In this document: piece by piece, positions 18,835-28,115 of the stretch | Numbering within the stretch: the stretch's first letter is position 1 | How the letters are laid out: each line of letters begins with the position of its first letter | NCBI GenBank assembly: GCA_963575745.1 | Contig: CAUYUJ010014270.1 | Location: 302,202 to 366,201 of the forward strand | Direction: 5' to 3' | From: Prorocentrum cordatum | Lineage: Eukaryota > Sar > Dinophyceae > Prorocentrales > Prorocentraceae | Length of the DNA stretch: 64,000 bases | Notes under the pieces: model-generated | The model's input: the letters and a program-made list of their open reading frames with translations, nothing else | Databases searched by the model: none | What the model was told of the DNA's origin: nothing | Program-made: the position numbers and the translations under genes

Positions 18835-21615
18835 ATGTGCGTCGAGTGCCGCTGCAGCGTGCATGAGGATTGCGCCGTGACCGTGCGCGACGAACATGGC
18901 AATGCGTACGCCTTGTGCAACCCATGCTACCAGCATTGGCAGCTCCAGTACGAGCAGTACATGGACAACCAGAGCTGGCTTGGCTTGGCGATGCAGCGGC
19001 GCATGACCGGCGCCTTGGCGGATACGGCCGCTGTGCTGGCGCAGCGCGGCGGCGAAGCCGCCGGATCGGTTGTGGCAACGATCGTCATGAGCACGCTGCG
19101 TTTCGGCACCGGGCTCGTGCGCGGAGCTGCTGCCACCGTGCAGTCGGCGCGCCCCGCCCTTGAGCCGGCGCCGCTGGACACTTCCTTCGATTCTTTCCCA
19201 GAAGATAACACGACCAGACCTCCTCTCGAAGATCTTCTGGGAGATCGGAGCAATCCCTTTGGCGAACTCCTTCCTGAAGGTGTATTCGCGCCCGCGGCCG
19301 CGGCGCCAGGCCAGCAGCCAACGGACGGTGGAGGTTCTGCACCTCCGGCGGCTGCTGTGGCCAACCCGCAGCACGGCGCAGGCATCGACGACCGGGTCGT
19401 GACTGCCTTGGACTCTCTGGCGAACCACATGGCCATTCTGATCGCTAAGGTGAGCGTTCTGGAGGAGCGCTTCAACGACTTGAACGCGCGGCTCCACGAG
19501 GCCGAGGCGCAGATCCAGGAGGGCCGCCACAGGGCCGCCAGGGCCCAGACGCAAGTCATCAACTACACGAGCGACGACGACTTTTTCGCGGATGCAGAGT
19601 CAGAGTGGTACAGGGGGCCGAACCCCTTGCAGAACGAAACCGTGGAAGGATCCATGGTTGCAGCTGGAAGTAGCAGCGGCGCCGCCGCCCCCCAGCCGGT
19701 TGCGGACGTGGTCCGCCAGCCCGCCGCAGGCCTGCTAGGGCGAGAGGAGGTCGCGACTCCTACCTCGGCCCCGGCGCACGGCGCGGCACCGAGCAGCCAG
19801 GGGAATGTAGCTGGGACGCACATCCTCCGGCAAGCGCAAAGGCCACCGATGGGTTTCATCCCGTGGCCCAGCGCCCAGAGCCCGCCAGCGCCTACGGGCA
19901 GCGGGACTGCGCTTGCGAGCGACTGGGCGGGTCTGACTGGCCAGCAGATCGCCCAAGCCGCCGTCGACGCCAGAGCGCGCGGCGCAAATGCCAGTGAGGG
20001 CATTGACCAGCAGCCCGCGGCAGGTGGCGTCACCGCACCGCCGGCGGCCAGCTGGAACGCGACCAACCTGAACGACCCCATGGACGCGGCGGCGTTGAAG
20101 GCCCTTTCCGACGGCCTCCGCTCCATGGCGCCCCTGCCACCGCTCGACGGCAAGACGGAAAAGCCGAAGCGAGTGAGAGAGTGGCTGTACGGGGTGACGC
20201 TCGTGGTGCAGGCCGTGAGCCTCGAGTCGGAGATGTTCTGGGCGTGGGCCGAAGGCGCGGCCTCCCGCGCCCATGCAGAGTTTCTCCGATCCAGCCCCTT
20301 GCAGAGGGCCCAGGTGAAGGTCACGTCGCCCACGCCTCCTCGGTGGCGCCCAGTGGAGTCGAAACTGCGCCCTTTGGTGCTGGCAGCCGCTCCAGGGCAC
20401 ATCCGCGACACTGTCCTCGCGTGCGGGTTGCAGGGCATCACGTGCGAGATCCCCATGGTGCTCTTCGAGATCCTCAAGGATTTTGCGCCCGGGGGCATTG
20501 AGGACAAGACCAGCGTGCTGAAGCAGATCCAGCTTCCAGGTGGGGCCGGCACGGCCCACGAGTGTATCCTCAAGATGCGGACTTGGAAGCAGAACTGCGC
20601 CCGGGCTGCCGCCCTCGGCCTCGCCCTGCCCGACCTGCAGGTCCAGTACAGCTCGCTGAAGAGCATGACAGAGAAGGTCATCTCAACACACCCTGGCCTG
20701 ACACTGCGTTTCGAGATGCTGCAGGCCAACCTCAGCTTGTCCTACAGCCCCACGGAGCATTCCCTGACTGCCGTGTACGACTTCCTGTACGGGGAGATCA
20801 TGGAGATCGCGTCCAACCAGCGCGCCGGGAAGGCGCTCCACGACCCACAGGCGTCCGCAGGCAACGTGGACCCCAAGGGCAAGGACAAAGGGAAAGGCGC
20901 CGGCAAGGGCAAGGACAAGGGCAAAGGCAAAGGCAAGGACGACGCCAAGAACAAGTCGACCGTCGAATGCCCGTTCTTCTCCCGACCCTCCGGGTGCAGG
21001 AATGGCGCCACGTGCACGAAAAGGCACACCAAGCCCCAAGCGAGCGAGGGCAGGTGCTTCAACCGCGGCGGCCTCGGGCACGTCATCAAGGATTGCCCCT
21101 GCCCCAAGGCGCCGCCGAAGACTGCGGCCGCGGCGTCGCCGCCAGCTGCCAGCGTCAGCATGGACCAGGTCACGGCCGCCATTGGCGCTCTCATCGAGGC
21201 GGCCAAGCCCGCGGCCAACGCCAACGCCATGGTCGCGGGGCTGCAGCCGCTTGCTGGGTGCCCGGCGCCTTCAGGTTCTGCAGGAGCCTCTGGCGCCGCC
21301 ACGGCGCCTGCTGCCGAGGAGGAGGAGGAGGTCGCTCCGACACCTGCTGGCCAGCAACGGCCGCGCACGAAACGCCCCAACAAGGCCACGCGCCGGGGCT
21401 ACCGCAAACCAGGGAAGCCAAGCGAGCCCGAGCTGCTGGAGACGAGGCTGTCCAGAGCGCGGCCGCTGCGGCAACGGCCGCCGAGCCCGCCGCCTTGGCT
21501 GGGCGCAGCGCGGCGCCATCCGCCGGAAAGGAGGACACGTTGCTGGACAGTGGCGCCTCTCACCGGCTGCGGGAGCTCAGGGCAGGGGAGCCGTTCCAGC
21601 CGAACACCACATTGA
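18835..21615 (+). CDS. Gag of the copia element
   Basis: Structural nucleocapsid polyprotein (926 codons from the ATG at 18835). The frame is open upstream to 18697 in the LTR. That extension supplies a CPTC pair that would complete a Cys/His cluster with CVEC, HEDC and CNPC at the annotated N-terminus, so the real start is probably 18697. Residues about 185-240 form a likely coiled coil. Residues about 420-680 look like the capsid core. A Lys/Gly repeat (about 682-708) precedes a CCCH zinc finger, C-x8-C-x5-C-x3-H, starting at C712. A CCHC-type knuckle at 741-754 has Arg (R744, codon CGC) in place of its second Cys. The last ~60 residues, after the presumed frameshift into protease, are probably not used. 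Confidence 0.85.
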   Translation: MCVECRCSVHEDCAVTVRDEHGNAYALCNPCYQHWQLQYEQYMDNQSWLGLAMQRRMTGALADTAAVLAQRGGEAAGSVVATIVMSTLRFGTGLVRGAAATVQSARPALEPAPLDTSFDSFPEDNTTRPPLEDLLGDRSNPFGELLPEGVFAPAAAAPGQQPTDGGGSAPPAAAVANPQHGAGIDDRVVTALDSLANHMAILIAKVSVLEERFNDLNARLHEAEAQIQEGRHRAARAQTQVINYTSDDDFFADAESEWYRGPNPLQNETVEGSMVAAGSSSGAAAPQPVADVVRQPAAGLLGREEVATPTSAPAHGAAPSSQGNVAGTHILRQAQRPPMGFIPWPSAQSPPAPTGSGTALASDWAGLTGQQIAQAAVDARARGANASEGIDQQPAAGGVTAPPAASWNATNLNDPMDAAALKALSDGLRSMAPLPPLDGKTEKPKRVREWLYGVTLVVQAVSLESEMFWAWAEGAASRAHAEFLRSSPLQRAQVKVTSPTPPRWRPVESKLRPLVLAAAPGHIRDTVLACGLQGITCEIPMVLFEILKDFAPGGIEDKTSVLKQIQLPGGAGTAHECILKMRTWKQNCARAAALGLALPDLQVQYSSLKSMTEKVISTHPGLTLRFEMLQANLSLSYSPTEHSLTAVYDFLYGEIMEIASNQRAGKALHDPQASAGNVDPKGKDKGKGAGKGKDKGKGKGKDDAKNKSTVECPFFSRPSGCRNGATCTKRHTKPQASEGRCFNRGGLGHVIKDCPCPKAPPKTAAAASPPAASVSMDQVTAAIGALIEAAKPAANANAMVAGLQPLAGCPAPSGSAGASGAATAPAAEEEEEVAPTPAGQQRPRTKRPNKATRRGYRKPGKPSEPELLETRLSRARPLRQRPPSPPPWLGAARRHPPERRTRCWTVAPLTGCGSSGQGSRSSRTPH
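20881..20955 (+). repeat. Lys/Gly codon repeat in Gag
   Basis: AAGGGCAAGGACAAGGGC-type repeats encode a basic linker just before the zinc fingers, plausibly RNA-binding. It is part of the Gag frame. Confidence 0.7.
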
Positions 21616-22142
21616 ACCTGGCTGTGGGGTCTGTGCCCTGCCAGAGCGGTGTCGGACCAGATGGCATCCCTGAGGTGGTGGTCAAGCCAGTGGCCAAGGA
21701 CGAGGCGGGCGACCGCGCGCACCAGAAGAGTGTGCAAGACCTGTTTCCGCTTGGCGAGCTCGTTGCCCGCGGCTTCGCCTTCTCCTGGAACAAAGGCGGA
21801 AACCCGCGCCTGGTGGCTCCGACAGGCGAGACCTTCTATTTGATGGTCCACAAATCCTCGCCTTACATCCCGCCGGCGGCCATGAAGAAGATCAACAGGA
21901 TCCTCCGCGACACGGCCGCTGACTGCCGGCACATGGAGGTCAAGGACAAGGGGAACGGCACCACCTACGCGGTGAGCTGCGGCGGCAACCTCCCGGATAC
22001 CCTGCCGGCAGACAAGCAGGAACGCCTCCGCGAGTACTACCGGGAGCTCCCCGAGTTCTTCTACCAGGGCGCTGCGCCTGTCAGTCCTGCTTCGTGGACG
22101 CAGTGGTTGGCCTCCAACCTGGGCAGTTGGACGGAGTGGTAG
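21450..22142 (+). CDS. retroviral-type aspartic protease of the copia element
   Basis: This frame is -1 relative to Gag; the start given is approximate. The active-site motif DSGAS begins at 21546, typical of copia proteases, and is followed by a hydrophobic-Gly-rich region consistent with the flap and second half of the fold. It would cleave Gag-Pol. The frame extends open far upstream only because of GC content. It ends at a TAG (22140-22142), after which the same phase stays open and runs straight into the next ATG and the integrase-RT frame. I saw no classic slippery heptamer near 21390-21500. Read-through, frameshifting or ordinary mutation are all possible. Confidence 0.8.
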   Translation, partial: VQSAAAAATAAEPAALAGRSAAPSAGKEDTLLDSGASHRLRELRAGEPFQPNTTLNLAVGSVPCQSGVGPDGIPEVVVKPVAKDEAGDRAHQKSVQDLFPLGELVARGFAFSWNKGGNPRLVAPTGETFYLMVHKSSPYIPPAAMKKINRILRDTAADCRHMEVKDKGNGTTYAVSCGGNLPDTLPADKQERLREYYRELPEFFYQGAAPVSPASWTQWLASNLGSWTEW

Positions 22143-22169
22143 CTTTGCAGCGGCACAGGGGCATTCAGC

Positions 22170-25100
22170 ATGCGGTCGAAGCAGACAGGCCATCAACCTG
22201 GCCCGCCAATCGACTACCGCTACGGCTGGGATCTGAGCAACCCTGAGCACCAGGGCATGATCCAGCAGGGGATTGATCATGGTAGACCGGAGGTCCTCGT
22301 CATCTCGGCTGACCCGCGGCTGTGGTCGTGGGCGGGGCCTCGTCTCCAGGCAGCACAACGAGTGGCGCAGCAGGAAGCAGAGCGCAGCTACCTGGAGTTC
22401 CTCGCCTCCCTGTGCGACAGGCAAGCCAAAGCTGGGAGAGTCTTCGTGCTGGAGAACCCGGCTGGTTCCTCGATCTTCACGAACAGCCCCTTGAAGTCCG
22501 TTTTGCAGCTCTCTGGCGCCGTCAGCACGTACTTGGACATGTGCGCTTACGGAGCCACGGATTTGAAAGGCGTTCCTATCAAGAGGGCAACTCGTCTCGT
22601 GTCCAACTTTGAGCTGCCATCCATGGGCAAGCAGTGCCCAGGGAACCACCAGCACGTTCACCTGCAGTCGCGGGGCCGCGGCGCTCCAGTCGTCAAGGCG
22701 GCCGTCTTCGAGATGTACCCGCTGGGCTTCATAGACGCGCTGTTAGAGGACATCGACGCCGTGCTGCCTGACAACTTACGCGTTGCACTCCGCCGGCTCC
22801 AGAACATCAAGGAGGGCCTCGAGACCCCCGCGCCCGACATTTCCGAGGAGGAGATGGTGTGCGGGCTCTGCGGCGCCGCCAAGACGGCCGATGCTGCGGA
22901 GAAGGAGATGCAGAAGCATGTCGCTGACAACCACTTCCCGTTCCTGAGGGGATGTGGGCACTGCCAGGGAGCAGCCCTGCGCAAGAGGCCGCACGTGCGC
23001 CTGCAGGGCAGCGCCGGCGGGACACTTGGAGTCGACCTGAGCGGCCCTCACGTGGGCACGCCACGCCCTGATGCACCAGTGGCGCCGGAGAACGAGGCGT
23101 TCTACTTCCTCGCGGCTGTGTACACCCCGGAAGACGTGGACAAGGAGCACAAGAGCGAGCAGGTGCCGAAGGCCAGCTCGGAGGAGGAGCTGGCGGGCGA
23201 CTCGTTGCAGGGCCTGGAGGCCGACGCTGCCGCGGCCACCCTGGCCGAGCCCAAGGGGCGCATCTGGTTCGCAAAGCTCCAGCGTGGCAAATCCGCGGAG
23301 GAGACGCTCCTGTCCGCGCAGCAGATAGTGGCGCAGCTCAATGCTGTGGGCTTCAAGGTGAACAGGCTGCACAGCGACCGCGGCGGCGACTTCACCAACG
23401 AGAAGATCGACGCCTGGACGGCCGCTTCCGGCATCCACCACACCCGCACGGAGGGCTACGACCCGAAGGCCAACGGTGTCGCCGAGAACGCTGTCGGCGG
23501 CATCAAGCGCGGTGCGCGCGCACTTCTGCTGCAGACCCGCCTTCAGTCCAGGTGGTGGGGCATGGCTGTGCTGGAGGCGGCCAACGCCCAGCGCCGGCAC
23601 CAGCTCAATCTTCCTGGACCGGTTGTGCCGTTCGGCTCCAGGGTGGTGGCGACCGCGCGGCCCAAGCCTGGCGACGACTTTGCGCCAAGAGCCACGCTCG
23701 CGACAGCCTTCGGCCAGGCAGAGAACGTTCCCAAGTCCGTGCACATCTACAGGAATGGCCGACTGGAGACAACAGGGAACGTCCAGGCAGCGAGCCCACC
23801 GCCTCGAACGCTCGAGTGGGCGACCTTGGAGCTGCTCCAGGAGGAGGAGCCGATCGCCCCGAAGTCCGAAGAGGAGAAGGCGACGTGGGACGCTCGTGCT
23901 CTTCCACCAGCGCCGGCGGCGCCGCCGCTGCAGCCCGCGCGAGCAGTGTGGGGCTGCCCAGCGTGCCGTGGCGCTCACAGAGCACATACCCGCGTTTGGG
24001 GCGAGTGTGCGAAGGCCCCAGTTCCTCTCGATCATCTGCGTTTGCTGCCAGCGCCCTCTGAGGAGGAGATCGTCCAGCCAGTCGCCGTGGAGCCGGACTT
24101 CGTGGCTGACGTCGTCGCTGCTCCTGCGGTCGCGGAGGAGACCTTCCTGGACGTGGACCCGCAGCTGCTGGACGAGATCAAGCACGGCGGACACCAGGCA
24201 GTTCCGACCAAGGACGTGGAGGCGTCAGCTGGCCAGGAGCGCTTCGAGCGGATCGAGGCGATTCAGTCCGAACTTCTCTCTCTGCAACAGAACAGCGCCT
24301 ACCATCCTGCATCCCACCAGGAACGGCAGGATATAAAGTCTGGCGCTCTCAAGATCATCCCGGGCAGTCTGCTGGCCACCCTCAAGGCCCCAGAGCAGGG
24401 CAAGCGGAGGAAAAAGGCCAGGGTCGTGGGCTGCGGCAACCACCAGTCCAAGGCGGAGGACTTGGGCCAGAGGCTGGACACCCAGCAGGTGGACGCCACG
24501 TCGCTCAGGATGCTGCTGCGGTGGGCTGCTGGGCACAACTACGCCCTGGGCGCCATCGACATCAAGACGGCGTTCCTCAACGCAGCGCTGCCAGAGGACA
24601 TGAAGATCGCTGTCCGGCCGCCCAAAATCCTGTCGAGGATGGGCCTCATAGATCCGGAGGAGCTCTGGGTTTTGGACCGGGCGCTCTATGGCCTCCGTGT
24701 GAGCCCGCGCCAGTGGCAGCACGAAAGGGACAGCGCATTGCGCAAGATGACATGGACCGCAAAAGGTGCTGCCAGGCGCCTCGTCCAGTCGTCCCTTGAC
24801 CCGGCTCTCTGGTGCATCATCGACCCAGAGACGACCACCAACGGCTACGCCATTGACAGCGTCGACATCACGGACCCCAGCACCAATATCGTCGGTCTCA
24901 TTGGCACCTACGTGGACGACATCATGGGAGCCTCTGGCGAAGCAGAGCTCGAGGCGTTCTTCTCCGCGATCCGGCTCCTCTGGAAGGCGACGGACCCGAC
25001 CTACCTGAAGCCGTTCAGCGGCAAGGAGATGAAGTTCATCGGTATGCAGGTGACGGCTGCGTCTTCTGGGTACTTTCTACACCAGCGTGCCTTCGCTCAG

Positions 25101-25961
25101 GATATCCTGAAGCAGTGGGGCATGGAGAGCTGCAGGTGCGCAGACACTCCGGGCGACAAGGCGGAGACCGAGCACGCGAAGAACACGAGGGGCACAGCTG
25201 GATTCGACTATTGGCCAATGGACGGTGGCGTTTCCGCACCTCGTGCGGCTGGTAGGTCGAAAACCGACGCCTGCCCAGAGGCAGCCCCTGACCCGGCGAC
25301 AGTGGTCAAGGCTCAGCGGCTCGCCGGCAGCCTGCAGTGGCTGACATCACGCAGCCGCCCAGACATTGCCTACACGGTAAGCCGCATCGCTTCTGTGGCC
25401 ACCACTGCTCCAGAGTGGGCGCTCCAGATGGGCATGCGGCTGCTGAGATACGCGCGTCAGACGGTCGAGTACGGCATCATGTACACCCCGTTCTTCGACA
25501 AGGTGCAGGAGAGCGACCTGGAAACCTACAGTGATGCCTCCTGGGGCCCAGACGGCGGCGACTCGAGCCACTTGGGCGCGATCGTCTTCTGGGCCGGTTG
25601 CGCTGTGGCGTGGCGCAGCTGCCGGGCCACTCTGGCAGCGACGTCATCCTGTGAGTGCGAGCTGCAAGAGGCCAGCCTTGGATTCATCCTGGGCTCCGGC
25701 GTGCAGTCCCTCCTCGAGTCTGTGGGCGTGCACGTGACGCACAAGTTAGCGATTGACAACACAGCTGCGATTGCTATTCTGGACAGCCGTACTACGTGGA
25801 GGACACCACATTTGGCCATGAGGGCCAATTCCCTGCGTGACCATGTGCGTCTGGGTTTCGTGGTCGTGCAGTACGTCCAGACCGGCGAGCAGCTCGCAGA
25901 CTGCCTCACGAAGCACACGCTGGCAGACGCATACCAGCGGCTGATGATGATGCGCCGCTGA
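22170..25961 (+). CDS. integrase, reverse transcriptase and RNase H of the copia element
   Basis: 1263 codons from the ATG at 22170. Residues 1-215 form an extra domain with a VLENPAG motif (see finding). Residues about 229-272 hold a C-x2-C, H-x4-H and C-x2-C zinc-binding region in the position of the integrase N-terminal domain. The integrase core has D289, D403 and E439, with exactly 35 residues between the last two (DD35E), and inserts DNA copies into the genome. RT spans about 735-990 with D797 (DIKTAF motif) and Y914-V-D-D. RNase H has D1122, E1162 (or E1164) and D1196, followed by ADCLTK. It ends at TGA 25959-25961, next to the polypurine tract. All catalytic residues expected are present. 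Confidence 0.93.
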   Translation: MRSKQTGHQPGPPIDYRYGWDLSNPEHQGMIQQGIDHGRPEVLVISADPRLWSWAGPRLQAAQRVAQQEAERSYLEFLASLCDRQAKAGRVFVLENPAGSSIFTNSPLKSVLQLSGAVSTYLDMCAYGATDLKGVPIKRATRLVSNFELPSMGKQCPGNHQHVHLQSRGRGAPVVKAAVFEMYPLGFIDALLEDIDAVLPDNLRVALRRLQNIKEGLETPAPDISEEEMVCGLCGAAKTADAAEKEMQKHVADNHFPFLRGCGHCQGAALRKRPHVRLQGSAGGTLGVDLSGPHVGTPRPDAPVAPENEAFYFLAAVYTPEDVDKEHKSEQVPKASSEEELAGDSLQGLEADAAAATLAEPKGRIWFAKLQRGKSAEETLLSAQQIVAQLNAVGFKVNRLHSDRGGDFTNEKIDAWTAASGIHHTRTEGYDPKANGVAENAVGGIKRGARALLLQTRLQSRWWGMAVLEAANAQRRHQLNLPGPVVPFGSRVVATARPKPGDDFAPRATLATAFGQAENVPKSVHIYRNGRLETTGNVQAASPPPRTLEWATLELLQEEEPIAPKSEEEKATWDARALPPAPAAPPLQPARAVWGCPACRGAHRAHTRVWGECAKAPVPLDHLRLLPAPSEEEIVQPVAVEPDFVADVVAAPAVAEETFLDVDPQLLDEIKHGGHQAVPTKDVEASAGQERFERIEAIQSELLSLQQNSAYHPASHQERQDIKSGALKIIPGSLLATLKAPEQGKRRKKARVVGCGNHQSKAEDLGQRLDTQQVDATSLRMLLRWAAGHNYALGAIDIKTAFLNAALPEDMKIAVRPPKILSRMGLIDPEELWVLDRALYGLRVSPRQWQHERDSALRKMTWTAKGAARRLVQSSLDPALWCIIDPETTTNGYAIDSVDITDPSTNIVGLIGTYVDDIMGASGEAELEAFFSAIRLLWKATDPTYLKPFSGKEMKFIGMQVTAASSGYFLHQRAFAQDILKQWGMESCRCADTPGDKAETEHAKNTRGTAGFDYWPMDGGVSAPRAAGRSKTDACPEAAPDPATVVKAQRLAGSLQWLTSRSRPDIAYTVSRIASVATTAPEWALQMGMRLLRYARQTVEYGIMYTPFFDKVQESDLETYSDASWGPDGGDSSHLGAIVFWAGCAVAWRSCRATLAATSSCECELQEASLGFILGSGVQSLLESVGVHVTHKLAIDNTAAIAILDSRTTWRTPHLAMRANSLRDHVRLGFVVVQYVQTGEQLADCLTKHTLADAYQRLMMMRR

Positions 25962-25968
25962 GGAGGAG
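25961..25968 (+). promoter_or_regulatory. polypurine tract
   Basis: AGGAGGAG ends one base before the 3' LTR and overlaps the last base of the pol stop codon. This is the expected plus-strand primer site in LTR elements. Confidence 0.75.
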
Positions 25969-26566
25969 TGTGTCTGCCAGTCCGCTGAAGACCAGATGCT
26001 GGAATCAAGTGTGCTGCTGATGCGAGATCAGAAGGCGACGCTGCTGGTGCGAGAACAGATTCTGCCGCCGGTCCGAGAGCAAAGAGCAACAGCTGGTGCG
26101 ACGACAAATGCTGGTGCGCTGAACGAGAACGGAGAGAGGCCTGAAAGATCAGGCAGAAGTGAATGAGTACTTTTCTCCTCTTTCCTCTTCTCTTTCATTA
26201 CAACCTCACCTGTTGCATATTATGCCTGCTCCAATGTGTAATGTGCACTAATATTTCTGCATCGATCCTCAAGGGATCTTGTACAAGCAGCAATCAATGA
26301 CTTGTAAGTGAACCCGGAGCTCTTGACCCTATCCGTTGTGCCGGATTGCGACCAGAGTTCTCGACCTCGTCGGGGCCCGTCTCACCAAGCATAGTAGCAT
26401 CAGCAAGTTCAACTCGGATCGTTTGGATCCGTAGCCTTATAGGCTCAATACTCGGTTCTAGCATCCCGTGCTGGCAAAAGGCACAAAGTACATCGTCCAG
26501 GTCTCCCGCGCTCCGCTGCCATGGAGCGCCCGGCCGGCCGACTGGCCCGGCCCGGGGAGGCGCTCG
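25969..26566 (+). repeat. 3' LTR of the copia element (598 bp)
   Basis: Same length as the 5' LTR, with 10 substitutions. It keeps ATG at 26521-26523 in the context GCTGCCATGG. The corresponding 5' LTR codon is ACG. Beyond 26566 the sequence reads into the G/C-run repeat. Confidence 0.95.
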
Positions 26567-26610
26567 AACCGGGGGGGTCACTACCGGGGTCACTACCGGT
26601 TCGAACCCCT
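26567..26610 (+). repeat. G/C-run repeat continuing right of the element
   Basis: Contains TCACTACCGGTTCGAACCCC and a duplicated GGGGTCACTACCGG, the same unit found left of the 5' LTR. This shows that the retrotransposon landed inside this repeat. Confidence 0.8.
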
Positions 26611-26689
26611 TCCCCCACCCACGCTCACCGCCAGCACACAACTCTGGGTCCCTACCACCATCCGAACCACATCCCGCACTGCTGTCCCC

Positions 26690-27570
26690 AGCACCTCCTC
26701 ACCACAACTGTCCCCACTGTTCCCACCACCGTCACCACTGTCCTCACCAGTGCCCCCACCACTGTCGCACTGTCCCCACTGTCCCCACCACTGTTCCCAC
26801 CACAGCTCCACTCTCCCCACTTTCTCCACGGCCCCAACCTCTGTCCCAGTGCCCCCACTGTCCCACTGTCCCACTGTCCCCGCCGCTGTCCCGCTGAGCT
26901 GTCCCACTGTTCCCACCACTGTCCCCACTGTCCCCACCACTGTCCCTACTGTACCTCTGTCCTATCATCCCACCGCCGTCCTCGCGACCGCCCTCACCAC
27001 TGTCGCCACCACCACTGTACCCTCCACTGTCCCACTGTTTCCACCACATTCCCACTGTTTCCACACCACTGTCCCCATCACCACTGTCCCCACCACTGTC
27101 CCACTATCCCCACTGTTCCCACCATTGTCCCCGCTGTCCCCACCAGTGCCCCCCACCAGTGTCTCACTGTCCCCACTCTCCCCACCATTGTCCCACCACG
27201 GTCCCACTCTCCCCACTTTCCCCACGGTCCCCACCACTGTCCCACTGTCCCCACTGTACCCACCACTGTCCCACTGTCCCCGCCGCTGTCCCACTGTGCT
27301 GTCCCACCGTCCCCACTGTCCCCATCACTGTCCCACTGTCCCCACTGTCCCCACCACTTTCCCCACTGTACTACTGTCCCACCACTGTCCTCACCACCGC
27401 CTTCACCACTGTCCCCACCACTACCGTCCCCACCACTGTCCCGCTGTCCCCTCACCACTGTCCCCACCACCACCGTCCCCACCACTGTCCGCACCACTGT
27501 CCCACTGTCCCCGCACCACTGTCCCCACCACCACCGTTCCCACCACTGTCCCAACATCCCCACCATTCTC
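26690..27570 (+). repeat. CCACTGTCCC minisatellite, ~0.9 kb
   Basis: Degenerate 6-15 bp units built from CCCCACCACTGTCCCACTG. Long Thr/Val/Pro/Ser-rich frames (plus) and Gly/Asp/Ser/Val-rich frames (minus) are repeat artefacts. Confidence 0.95.
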
Positions 27571-27604
27571 CAACTGTCCCGAGGAGCGGGCATCGTTTGC
27601 CGGC

Positions 27605-27845
27605 GGCGAGGGGGGGGGGGGTTCGAACCGGTAATGACCCCCTCCGGTTTTCGAGGGGGGGGGTTCGAACCAGTAGTGACCCCCCTGGTTTTCGAGGGGG
27701 GGGGGTTCGAACCGGTAGTGACTTCCCCCCCTTTTCATGATGAACTGGGGGGGGGGGGGGTGACCCCCCCCGGTTTTCGAGGGGGGGGAGGGGGGGGGGG
27801 GACGGGTTAGGAACCCCCAGTGACCCCCCCCCGGTTTTCCGCCAG
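27605..27845 (-). repeat. inverted copies of the G/C-run repeat
   Basis: Four or so units reading GGTTCGAACCGGTAGTGACC-C run-GGTTTTCGAG-G run. These are the reverse complement of the units at 18050-18140 and 26567-26610. With them they bracket the retrotransposon and the minisatellite as long inverted arms. Confidence 0.85.
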
Positions 27846-28084
27846 CAGCGGTAGAACACGCTCTTTCAATGGTGCTCGAGCGAATCGTGTCAAATTGAGC
27901 CAGAGAGACTGTGGGAATGGTGGCAATCCCGAGGCCTCAGAAACTCGAGACTCTGAGCGGTTTGAGCAGACCGACCGGTGCCGTGAGACTGAAGCGAGCG
28001 CGCGCGAAGAGTCAGAGCTCTGAAAGCTGAGAACTGGTGGGATTCAGAGCAGACGGGCAATGCGCCGCCAAAACGCGTTTCCGT

Positions 28085-28085
<1 letters not shown>

Positions 28086-28115
<30 letters not shown>

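Larger units (their letters stand above)
18145..26566 (+). mobile_element. Ty1/copia LTR retrotransposon, near-complete (8.4 kb)
   Basis: Order: LTR, tRNA-Met primer site, Gag, aspartic protease, an extra ENP-motif domain, integrase, reverse transcriptase, RNase H, polypurine tract, LTR. Integrase before RT is the diagnostic copia (Pseudoviridae) order. All catalytic residues of integrase, RT and RNase H are present. Three features interrupt a single Gag-Pol frame: the ACG at the presumed start in the 5' LTR, the -1 phase change between Gag and protease, and an amber codon at 22140. LTR divergence near 1.7% implies recent insertion. It sits inside a G/C-run repeat that continues on both sides. 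Confidence 0.95.

Noticed and set aside
20562-21440. The part of the +3 phase frame before the protease as a separate protein
   Set aside because: It overlaps the convincing Gag frame and is Arg/Gln/Gly-rich; only the part from about 21450 is protein-like.
26521-27810. 429-codon frame starting in the 3' LTR
   Set aside because: Only the first few codons match Gag; the rest is a CCACTGTCC minisatellite.
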